The notes under the pieces were generated by a model that worked only from the letters and a program-made list of their open reading frames with translations, was not told the DNA's origin and made no database searches. Shown here in pieces: positions 35,629-47,500 of a stretch of DNA of 64,000 nucleotides. This stretch comes from Echinometra lucunter (Eukaryota > Echinodermata > Echinoidea > Camarodonta > Echinometridae): contig CM057151.1 in assembly GCA_029962745.1 (NCBI GenBank), positions 39,593,136-39,657,135 of the forward strand, in the 5' to 3' direction. A program made the position numbers and the translations under genes. The first letter of the stretch is position 1; every line of letters starts with the position of its first letter.

Positions 35629-35849
35629 TTTGATTCAGATGGCTTGCACTAGCACTGTTATTTGCACTGCACTGCACTACATGTAGATCTATAGCACGCG
35701 TCACGTCCCGATCTATCCCGATATATCGCCGGAAAATCAATAATTCGACTACAGCATGCATGCAGCATGCAGGCCAGGCACTGCGCGAGTAAAAGTGGGC
35801 GTGTCTTTGAAATGATAGAAATTGTGAATCTGTGAATACAGGTCAAAGA

Positions 35850-37560
35850 GTTACATACGCATTCCGTATGTAACTCTGTGATAAAGGTATTTTGTTTGAA
35901 AACTTTTATTCAGAGGGAGCCAATGAATAAACAAATTTTTGCTGAGTTCATGAAATTGATTTTCGTATTTATTTTTGTTTGATCACTCCATTTGAAGAAT
36001 TAGATTAATTGCTATTATACAAAACAATACAATACAATTATAAATGATTATATTTCCATGTCTTGCTCATTGTTTAGCAAATTTAATGAACCTACTCTAA
36101 GAATTAAGTACCACATGACGACAAAGCAAAATCATGTACAATATATAACATTAAGAAAAATAAATGAATAAAAAAAAAGAAAAAGAAAAGAAAAAAAAAA
36201 GAGAGTGATGATCAAGCCCCGATCTTAATTTATTCAAATAAAAGGAAAACTGTCAGGTCAAATTCTTGTCTGACTTTCTGGTGCTCTACCAGTGTCCGGG
36301 GGGGGGGGGGGGGGGGGGGGGCTGGGCCGGGCCATTAAGCTGGACACCATGCTCGATTGCTCATACATAAAAACGCGTACAGTGAAAAGGTTATCCAAAT
36401 TGAAAAAAAACAGGGAAAAAGGGTATAGAGCTTGGGTGCGGGTAAAGGGTATTTTACTAATACTTGTTTAGAGTGGGGGATACATGACAAAATACTGTTT
36501 AGGGTATTCTGAGATAAGGATAATTACTTGTTTAGGGTCCATTTTGAAAGTCCATGTACGAGCATGGTGCCAACCTCGAAATGAAAGTAGCCCCCCCCCC
36601 CCCCGACCAGTGTATTGCTTTGTTTAAATATTTGCATTTAAGATACCATCTCAAAGTGCCATAGTGTAACCATATAGGGAGAAAGAAGATGAAGAATAAA
36701 CAGAAGAATAGGAGCAGCAGGAGAAAGATGATAGAGGAGAGAATAAAAGAAGAGGAAGAAAAAGAAGAAAGGAAAGAAGAAGAAGAAGAAGAAGAAGAAG
36801 AAGAAGAAGAAGAAGAAGAAGAAATCGAAAGAAAAAAAAAACAAAGAAAAAAGCAAAAAATCAGAGTGACATATTATTAAATACAGACCCATCAACAAAT
36901 CAATCCATGTCTAGCATGACAGAACACACATGAAACTGCAACAACATATGTGAGCTTTGCACCAAGTGATTTATTGCAACCACAGCCGCTTTGCTTTGCA
37001 TATAATATCATGATACTCCATCCTCATAATATTTCTTCTTTTCTTACGTATATACATGTATGATAAACATAACGAAGACAGTATCAATCACTGAGAAACG
37101 AAAGAAGAGTGATCGTGACAAAGTGACGATTGAGAATCCCATTCTACTACCAAATATTTCCAAATTGGAATTATACGCTTGAGAGAAACTGCCTTATTTT
37201 GTTAATTTTAATACAAGGGATTATCGTACATGTATAATGCAATAGCCATTCAACTCAGCCATATTGTAGCATTTCATAACACAGTTAATGAACTTAAACT
37301 TGCTAATGAAACAAATAGTATTTAAGCTGAATTAAGTCAAAGACAGCTCCAAACAGGTATATAACTTTGATTTGACATTATATTTGTGTGTGTACAAAAA
37401 GGATGAACACCAAGTAAAGCAGTGTCAGATTCAACAGATAATAACACTAATTTTATGCCAACACTTGATCTACCTGTAACAATAACTATAAAAAGTTGAC
37501 AAATTCACTGTTGACAAATATTTGTGAGTTTGACTTCCTTCACTGTTATTATTATATGTA
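35850..37560. other. gene-free spacer upstream of HIBADH
   Basis: No coding exon is supportable. It holds poly-A-rich sequence (36165-36205), a poly-G run (about 36298-36320), a poly-C run (36593-36604) and an (GAA)n run (36775-36822) that produces Glu-rich and Phe-rich open frames of no meaning. Confidence 0.6.
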
Positions 37561-37572
37561 CCGGTATATTAA

Positions 37573-37979
37573 CCCATTCGTGACAGAGGTCCACATTTTG
37601 TGGTTTGGCCTAATATCTTTTGATGCAAAGCCCTAAAAATCATACCAAATACATGAGCAGAAAGAGCAAAAAATTCTACACAACTGTGCCCATTTTGGTT
37701 GCATCAATATTCACTGTTTGATGCTGAAAATTTTTTAAAGGAAAATAAGCATTAAAATCCTTAAATTGGCAATATGATAGAAAGTTTAAAATCATCGTTT
37801 TCCCCTGCAAATTGGCAACTTTTTGACTTCTCATCGTAATTTCTGTCAATTTATATTCATTTCAGATACATGACATTTTATAAGAAAAATGTAGCAATAA
37901 AATAAAGTTGTTGGTGTTGCCAATTTGAAGAATAAAAGCTGATCAAATAAGGCTTTAAATAATTCCTGTCACGAATGGG
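37573..37979 (+). mobile_element. piggyBac-like MITE, copy 2
   Basis: TTAA flanks (37569-37572, 37980-37983) enclose 407 bp starting CCCATTCGTGACAG and ending CTGTCACGAATGGG. It is closely similar in sequence to the copy at 16548-16956. Confidence 0.8.
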
Positions 37980-39131
37980 TTAAGTAAACACAAAGTTATC
38001 ACTCACAATCAAACCTGACCAAATCTGACAAATCTGGCAAACTTTTCATGTTTATCTCGCATATAAAGTTATCATTCGCAATCAAATCTGATGGATTATG
38101 GAAAATGGATTATTCGTCATTCCCTAGAATTCCCAAATGCAGCTGAAATTTCAAAAATATATCATAAATGATAATCTGAATAAACTATACACTAGAAATC
38201 ACTGGATTCTTTCCATTTCTTAAACAATGATCAACTATATTTCACAACATACATGTACATGATAAACACAAACTGGCAAACATATAGAGATTTTTAAAAA
38301 ATGAAATTCAAACACATGATAGCCCTAGCCATAGTTTCATATCTCCTTTGTTCACAGTCAATGGTGCAGAGATTTCAAGCTGTCCTCTAATATACAACAT
38401 ATTGGCAACATAAAGTAATTTACATGATCATCATGAAATACAAAACAAAGTACTTATTCATTAAATTTGATAACTTTAAAAATTTCTCAAACAAAAACCA
38501 CAAAATATAACTCCTTTTAACACAAGTACCAAATCCTCTGAGAATAATCAGCCAAAGAAATTCATATACATCGTATTCTGTAGATGAAATAAAAATAGTA
38601 CATAAATTTTCAACCATCATCAGACCTCTTTTACAACTGCCAAGCATCACAAAATATTTTACTCATCATAACATTTTTTCAAAATTTCAGCTCAATACAT
38701 CCTTTTCTTCTGGAGAGACATTTCAAGTTTAAAATCACTCACAAACTAAAACTGCCTTTATGAGTATGCTAGTCAATGAATTCTGTATTTAGTAAAGATG
38801 AGCATGCATGCAGGACCTTTGTGCAAGCATAGCAAATTAACTTTGAGTTCATTTCTGTTCAGGTCTTGATATGAAGTCATTTTCCACCTAGAGCTGGTTC
38901 TGTAACCCTTAACCTCTGAATGCTTTGCATATCTCTCTTCTGAAGACATACATCAGCAGCTGACTATAAAAGTCAAAGTTCAAAACCTCAACCAAAAGGC
39001 AGCTCATTAATGAATACTGGATAATGATGATATTTATCAAACAGATGTATCAAAATAGAAACTTTTACTTCTATTCTGACGAACTCACTCTCAAGGATTG
39101 TTGACATGTGAAGCAGTGTGACCCCATTTAA

Positions 39132-39203
39132 CCTAGCAACTATGGGAACCAGGTTGTCCCTGTATTAAGTCTATGGGAGTTTGAGAATTCAGTTGTCAAC
39201 GGG
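39132..39203. mobile_element. short TTAA-flanked element
   Basis: TTAA at 39128-39131 and 39204-39207 encloses 72 bp starting CCTAGCAACTATGGG and ending GTTGTCAACGGG. A related segment with CCTGTATTAAGTCTAT lies at about 44770-44864. Confidence 0.55.
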
Positions 39204-41174
39204 TTAAAAAAAAACGCACAGGTTTTTTTTTTTAAGAATGCTGTACGTCACATTTCCGTATCTCAGATCAGAACATGTAGGAATTAAAGAGAAGCCTGAT
39301 TTTGGGGAGATGGTGCAAGATAACTTGTGAGGTTTCTTGAGTCTTTTGATGTCATTTTGGAAGAACGTCATGGTAGAAATGTCCCCTGAAAAGGATTACT
39401 CTTCAAATGCCCCACTATTCCAAATATGACAAGGAACAGCCTGCATGTTCTGCCCGAATGTTTGTGTGAACTCTCAAATGCCCATTCATTTCTGGGTACA
39501 GTGCATGTTCTTTCAACAAAATTGATTTAATTCTTTATCATCATGATGATTTCAAAATAGCAAGGTATACACCAATTTTATTGTTTACTGCCTATCAAAA
39601 TCAATGTTTCCAAATTACTTTGAAACATTTTCTTTCATATTGTACAATGACTGCATGACCAGAACGCAAGTTTATCTTCAAAGCGAGTATACATATAACA
39701 CCTTTGCTGCAACACTCTTCACCTTTTCCCATTCTTTTTGTACATAAAGCCTACCATGGTATTTGGTATGGTTTAACTCACTGCTACATACCTGAAAGAG
39801 CCTTTATACAGAGTAACAATTCTGGGTAAACAGAAACCATCATAATATTTGAAGTAAAAGTAAATCAGTACCAAGGGCAGTGAACTTGATTAATACCAGA
39901 AGAAATGACTAATCCTGAGTATTATAGAAAGGGAATTTTTTTTCTTCAATCATTGACATAACAGATGTGCTATTAGTGAATAAATGAAAACAAAAATACT
40001 AAATTGAAATTAGAAGAAAAATCAGCAATTGAAATGAAATGCCATTCTTACATTTTCATAACTGCTATTGTACCATATGAAAGCTAGTGCAAAGAAAATT
40101 CAGGTATTAGTAATCAAGTATTAACTAAGATAGATATTATTCATGAAAAAAACAAAACAAACAACAAACATACCTATTCTTTGATACCACATGTCAAATA
40201 TCTTAGCTATGAGTTTGAATGCATAACAGGATTTAATCTTGGATACAATCAAAACAATATGACCCTCATAAAAAAAAAACCTTTGTCAAATAACCTGGCC
40301 AAAGTTATTATTGCTAAGATAGTGACACAGCCACAAGTATTGCATCTAACTCTACAGCTGACAAGGAAAACTTATGCAAAGTTCTGCTACATGAAACTGT
40401 ACACAACAAAGAAGGTATAATGATAATGAGATTACAAAGGTGATGATGATGCAAAAGAACAGAAACAATATTCCACTGATATGAAAAGAGCATTGCTCAA
40501 CAAAGCTTGAAAATTTGGTCTCAGCAATGTGATAGATAGAAAATGCAAAGTTATAAGAGGTAAAATGACAAAATAGAATAATCATTACACTAGGGATACA
40601 TATATATTTCAAAGCTAACATAGCATACCACAATACATGTATAATGCATGCTTGAGGGTAAACACACACATATTTGTATTTGTAGCATCTGCTTGCATAT
40701 TTTTTTTTTGTAATTCTGATGAGGTAAACATGTACAAGTACAACAGTACAAGGCATGAAGATTTGTTACAGTATCCTACACATATACAAAGCCACCGACA
40801 ATGAGTATACTAACTTTATGTATATTTATGATGTTTCCTTTTAGTTTATAAAGTAAAACAACAAAGAAAATGACTGTAAACACTTTTGTGCCATGACATT
40901 TTTAAACAACTGGAAAATAAATTTGCAAAATTTGAATGTGGAATTTTACCAAGTGGTTTCAACAGGAAAATGGGCCGAAATATATTATGTATTCCATGAG
41001 GAAAAAAATCATAATAAAGGTAGCCTTTTCTCTTTTGATCCATTAGATACGAATTGACTTTGTTACAACACACGTCTCATAGACCCCAGCCTGAGTTATC
41101 TAGGGCTTTGTATGCAACGGATTAAGAGGAAAGATGTAGTGATCCAAAGGAAAAACACAATGCTCATCACTTAA

Positions 41175-41274
41175 TCTGATGAACACTATAAAGCCCAAGA
41201 TAATATGTGCTATGGTCTATGGAAAATGCATGTTATACTGTTATGACTGTAACCCCTTAATCGTGCTTAGTGGG
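41175..41274. mobile_element. TTAA-family mini-element
   Basis: TTAA at 41171-41174 and 41275-41278 encloses a copy starting TCTGATGAACACTATAAAGC and ending CGTGCTTAGTGGG. A fragment of the same family is nearby (41070-41125). Confidence 0.65.
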
Positions 41275-44200
41275 TTAAATTCTTGCGTAAGACTGCTGCC
41301 AGTGGCATGGAAGGGGTAAAGCAGCTGTCTTGCTTTTTTTTTTTCCTGTATTGATTAATAGATAAATCTACCACCCTACAAAGAGCTGTGGTGAAAATCA
41401 GGGGCAGATCCGGGGGGGGGGGGGGGATCAGCTGTGCCCCCCCCCCCCAAATGAGCTGAGGACTTTTTTTTGCCTTTAGCTTGTAAGCAAATATTTTGGG
41501 TAAAATAGACACCTGAAAATGCAGTGGACCTTTTTTTGTTTGCTTGTCAGCAATTTTATTTGGTTAAACAGACACCTGTAAAAATGATAAGCCCCCCTTT
41601 TGAAAAATTCAGGGTCCGGTGCTGAAAATATTGCTCATAAACTATATGCATCATACCACAAGAGTGTCATATGAATGCATTCCAAAATTATCTTCATTTC
41701 ACAAAATAAGTATTAACAGCTGACTAAGATCATTTTGTTATGTTATTAAGTTTCCGAAGAAACCTTAATGCCAGCCCTGATCTGTCATACATCCCGTACA
41801 ACAAATACTGTACAGTACAGCACAGAATATCCATTCTCGCTATCGACTACAGTCGAAAGCACTCGGATGTGAAAAAATGCAGCTCAACTTTGGAACCCAC
41901 TCACTTCCGGTAGCTAGTGCATGTGTATCATACTGTAATGTTTTGGCTTAACTAGATCACAAAACTGTTATTCATCTCAACTTTGATGGCTTACAAATCT
42001 TTTTAAGAGAAAAAAAAAATACTCTGAAGAGAATGACTTTTGCAGTTGAAGAAGCATCTGACAGAGCAAGAGATTCTGTTGTGTGAAAAATGGCGTCACG
42101 AACTCGAGCTGCTAGCAAGGAAAGCGGCAGGCAGAAGTGAATAATGGGTCAGAAAAGCTGTCCTACAATACACTGCGCAGAGTGCGACTTCAACATCTGT
42201 GTACTGTTCACCTTATTCTCAATAAGGAGAATCGCAAATATATACCACCGAGCTGTTGACAATAAGCCTGATTTAACCTGTTTTTTCCTCACTGAAATAG
42301 GAAACAGCAGGGATGTGCTCAGCAAAGTTGCGAGAGAAGAGAAGAGTGCTCCCACAATGAAGGATGGCAGATGTAGTATATATCAGAAGAGTACATGAAA
42401 ATGGGTGTGGTGTTGGCAAATAGCAATATAACAGAGTGAAAGAGATAGAGAGAGAGAGACAATGATGGCAGGATTGATATATCAGTTCTTTTCCGCTTTA
42501 AATGATTCATTTCAGAGGATCCAAGTCCATTATTGAAAAGTTATTTGATGAGACACTGGGGTTGGACGTGGCAGATACATTCTGTAGGAAGGAAATGAAG
42601 AAAGAATACATTGAGAATATACATGAAGAGTTGTGGGGGGGGGGGGGTCTCTGTGGTCTTTCTTACCATTGGTCCAAAGATTCATAAGGGGAAATGGCAC
42701 ATCAAATATATCTTTGGAAAAAAAAAGAATAAAAATTGCAGTGGGATCAGGTATTGGAATTCAATTAAATCATTTCTACCCAAGATCCCACATGGCACAA
42801 TAACTATCAATGTCAAAACTGCATGGTATTTAAGCAAGCAGGCTACTAGTCGAAAGCAAACTGAGAGACCCTAAGACAATTGTCTGCTAATTGGGCCTCC
42901 TCTCAGTGGAAGTCTCAAAAGAAGCAGTTATTTCCATTCATATTCATATTACCCTGCAGAACTTCAGTAGGTAAAAAGTAACATTTTTAAAATTTGTATA
43001 CACAACACTTCTCTAATTTTTCTTCAAAATCCAGGCTTAAGGGATGGCAGGGGCCTTCCAGATGTGGGACATGTGTTCCAGAGGCTAATGTGACATTTGT
43101 ATTCTAGTCCCACATCCAATTTTCCAGAGTTTGGATGATGGTTAGGAGGCTTGGACCAATGGTCTTTTTAGGGGGGGGGGGGGGGGAACAATATGAGAGA
43201 AAATGACATATGCTTCACCATGTGGCTTATATATGATTCTCATATAATAAAAGATATTATACACTTGGCAAAGACAGTAATATATGAGACAAGAAAAGCC
43301 CAGAAACTTTATACTTTAAGAAAGATGGAATAAAGAAAGTGCTCTCATGAATATTAATTTCAAGGATTCTATGAAGTGACTATATATTTTTGGATAGTAT
43401 GATAAATAATATGGAAGACTGCTATATCTAGATGACATAGAGTGATATGACTGTTCGGTATACATTATACATGTGCACACACTCGTATAGTGTGCAGCAG
43501 GCTTAAAACCATTTCTATCCCAAGGTGAAAAGATGTAATAAAAGAGCAAGAAGTGTTCAGAAGACAAAAGTCAAGGTTGCTAATGTTTACAAAATGCAAC
43601 AAATGCTTGATTTGTTAGAAGAATATACTTTGTCTGTTTTCTGTACCAGAACATACTAAAAGTTTCAGCCTGTTACTTCTGTTTCTATGGAAAAGATATC
43701 TCTTCAATATTGTCAATACTAACATTTCTTTCTTTGAGCAAATTGCTGTTTAGAAATTTAATCTGAAAACACGTTAAACAATGATAATGATACTTTGGAT
43801 TTTTATATCGCCTAATACATCTCCGATACTAACGCTTTACAGAAATATTAGCAATGCCCTACCCCCTCCCACCAATATCAAATTCTTGATGTTTAGAGAA
43901 TCTATGATCCCTCAGAATTCATTAGTTTTTTCATTGATCATCATGTACGACCAAAGTAGCATACAAACTATCTAAAATATCGCATCATATACATGAAATC
44001 AGCATTAACTATCATGTACCATTCTTATAAAAAAAAAAATTCAGTCAATGGTTACAAATTACATAATAATGTTTTAAAGGCATTGCTAACTTCGTGAGCA
44101 GTTGATTTAAAAAATTCTCAAACTAAGATGAATCATGTGTATGAGTACTTGTAATTGTACTCAAAAACCCTGAAACCAACCATAATTTGGAATGAAAAGC

Positions 44201-44541
44201 TGTAGTTAGATGCAAACCGCAATTTTATTAGCTTTTTATTAGCTTATTAGATTTTTTAAAATCATAACAATGTTAACCAGTTTTAAGCATATATGTACTT
44301 ATTTAAAAACTAATCTGTTAGGAAATGTTATTTACTTAAAGTTTAACATGTAAGTGAAGCATGGAAAATCTGTCAAAACAAGACAAATAATAAATTGGTT
44401 TAATTTGCTTTTCAAGCATTGCTGATAACCACACTGACAGACAATTGTTTAAAAAATGATACCTGTTAATGAAAACAAAGTAATTATTTCATTTATAACA
44501 ATAAATGTAAAAAAAGAGAGAGAGAGAATAATTTATCTTAC

Positions 44542-47500
44542 TGATGACCCCTTGTTGCTTAAAAAATCCAGATCATCTCCGAATTTGAAATGAGTAGAAG
44601 ACTGAGCAGCAAATGGATTGGGAGATGTTGTTGCTGCTCCACTACCATTCATTTTAGAAGCTTTGGAAACGGCAGCGTAGAGATCATCAAGGCCAACGGC
44701 TGAAAGGAGGGAAGGAAAAAAACAACATTAATGACTGTTATAGGATATAAAATTGACACATTCAATGCCCAGCTATTTCCATAATTCCAAAAACCTGTTG
44801 GCCCCTAGATTAGGGTGGTTCCTGTATTAAGTCTATAGGCATGTGAGATTTCAGGAGTAAACAGGTTAAGAACTTGATGACAATGAAGTATGAAAATTGA
44901 AAACATGCACCAACCTCCAACTTGATTACATGCAGTGGAAGTATTTCAATTTATTTTTGAAGTAGAGTAAAGTAAATACGCAAAATAATTCTAATTACAC
45001 ATATCTTGGCAGAAATAATTTGGGTGTTCATCATGTTCTTGCTAGAACTATGCTGCCCTAATGTGGCGAAAGGAAGCAAGTGACGTAAGTGACATTTCTT
45101 GTAAAGAGAGCAAAATGGATCTGTCATTTACACTGACACAATGCAATACAATGATGTCTTGCCTAACATATCTCTTAACATGTTGAGTGTCCATGCAAAA
45201 AATATGTGGCCCGGAAGAAGAGCACACTAGGTATAATATGAAAATATCAGTAAGTCAAATTTGGTTGATATGTCACTTGCTTCCTTTTGCCAAAGCAGGG
45301 CAGTATTTTCACTCACCATTAGGACTTGGGGATATAGGAGGGGGTGAGGTGGCCGAATCACCTCTTCTCATTGTCCTGGGAGGGGGTGCAAGAACTGTTC
45401 ACAAAAACAGCATAAAATGATTAACAGCATACAAGAAAAAATTTACGATGAAATATTCTTCCCCATTACTAGCGTTCCATGAGAAATTTGTACAGGGAAA
45501 TTCAACATTTTTTTCATCAGCCTATAAACACAACATCTGTTATTTTTGTAATGTTGACAATATAAAATAAACTAGAGAAAGACAAAGGTCGGTGAATCAG
45601 TTGATCATTGAACCTCCAATGTGCAAACTGTCTACTAGGAACACGGAAGTACCATGCTATAAGCACAAACAAGGACTGTTACCAGCATTCCCTATATCCT
45701 CAGACAATCCCAGAATGGAATCTTTTAGATGAAGAAATAAGAAATTTGCCTGATGTAAAGACTTTCAAAGCTAATCTGAACCTGTTGGATATAAAGAATC
45801 TCTCTTCCAAAGCACATTTCAAAATATAGATATAGGCGTGTTTGGCGCTTGCCCAAAACCTTGCTCTACGTAAGCGATGACCAGACTGGTGTTTGTACGT
45901 TACGAACAGATACAGATACAGACAGATACAGACAGATACAGACAGATACAGAACTGACCTAGCAAAGGTACCATAAAGAAATTTGAGCCTTGGTATTAAA
46001 CACTATGAACATGATGGACAAAATAAACAACCTCTCATTCTACCCTTCACAATGGTTCTGGTAGTCAAAAGAACATCCCTTCACAGCTATTATGTTTAAT
46101 CCTGTAGTTCCAGGTGAATATGCATGTGACACCTGTTCCACATATTTTAGACAATAGCAGTGAAGGGATGTTCTTTTGACTACCAGAACCATTGTGAAGG
46201 GTAGAATGAGGGGTTGTTTATTTTGTCCGCTTTCTTTGTCCGTCATGTTCATAGTGAAAGCTTTCCTTTCATCACTGCATAAGTGATAACTATCACACAA
46301 GCAGAGGCCCATGTAGCACAAGTACAAAAGAAGAGAGGACTGCTGTCTGGATAGTAATAGGCTTTCAATAGGGATGGTCATTCAAAGTGCCGCATAAGAG
46401 GCATCCTTGACAATGGACTGATCCTCCTATTAAGGAAGCACAGTGTCCAAGCTTAAATTAAACCATTCATGAATAGATGGCCCAGCTATGCAGGATGCTC
46501 TTTTGTTCTTTACAAAGAGCAAGCAAGAGTGTAGAAAATCAAAGCCAACCTAAGGAATAAAAGGTCTTTATTGATTTCCCCCACTGATTTGGAATTGGTA
46601 CACTGACTAGCTGTGCAAACTTTGAAAGCTCATGTGGCATAAAAAAAAATCTGGAGTTCCACTGATAGTGACAAAATTTCATAGTACCTGTACCTCTTTC
46701 AGTGTTATGAACATTACAAACACTAAAAACTGACAAAAGTTTTGAATTGTAATTACAGTCCCATGCCTTTTTCCAACATAACATTATTGGTATTCTATGA
46801 AAAACATCTTTTCAAATTCCAAGAACATTTTGAGTCCAAAAGGAGTACTGTCTGAAAGAACTACTGGTAGACACACTTTGACTTTATGCTGTTTAGAATG
46901 CCTATAGCACTAAAAGGTAATGAAGTTCCTTTTGTATCGTTTTGTTTTAGGTGTGTTCTGATCAGGCACACCACAATGTTGAGAGTGGACAATGCATTGA
47001 GGGGGCAGCAATTGTTAAGTGTTTAAAGCATCCACTTTATAATTTTAATTGTTTGTCAATATTTTGCATCTAATGCTCTTCTTTATATAAACATTGTAAT
47101 ACAGCCCCTGGACTTCTGCACTGTATTTTTAATAACAATAAACTGAAATTAAGATTGAAAATGAATTGAAATTGAATGCTTCGCTCCATCAATGCACTGA
47201 CCCCTCACAACGTTCTGGTGTGCCTAGTTCTGATTACCTCCTGATCCTTGCGATACTGCTTGAGGTCTTGGTCTACTCCTTGCTATAGCTGGATCCACTG
47301 CAATATAGACCACAAAAAAACAGTGAATGTCAAGAACTGGAAAAGAGGGGGGGGGGGGGGGGAGATTTTTCATCTTACTTGTACCCATCATCCTAATCTT
47401 CATAGCTACATTATAGCTACACAAGCAATGCTTTTTAAAACTAAATATATTCATATTTCAAATAACAATTTAACAGCTTTTTTTCCATGCTCAATCCAAC

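Larger units (their letters stand above)
37984..44190. other. gene-free spacer between HIBADH and GULP1
   Basis: AT-rich sequence with no exon I can support on either strand. It contains TTAA mini-elements at 39132-39203 and 41175-41274, poly-G/poly-C runs (41413-41450, 42636, 43172) and a promoter-like spot near 41.9-42.1 kb. If GULP1 uses the donor at 44541, its last exon would be hidden here. Confidence 0.5.

Noticed and set aside
36638..36898. Phe-rich and Glu-rich frames near 36.7 kb
   Set aside because: Both are readings of a GAA microsatellite.
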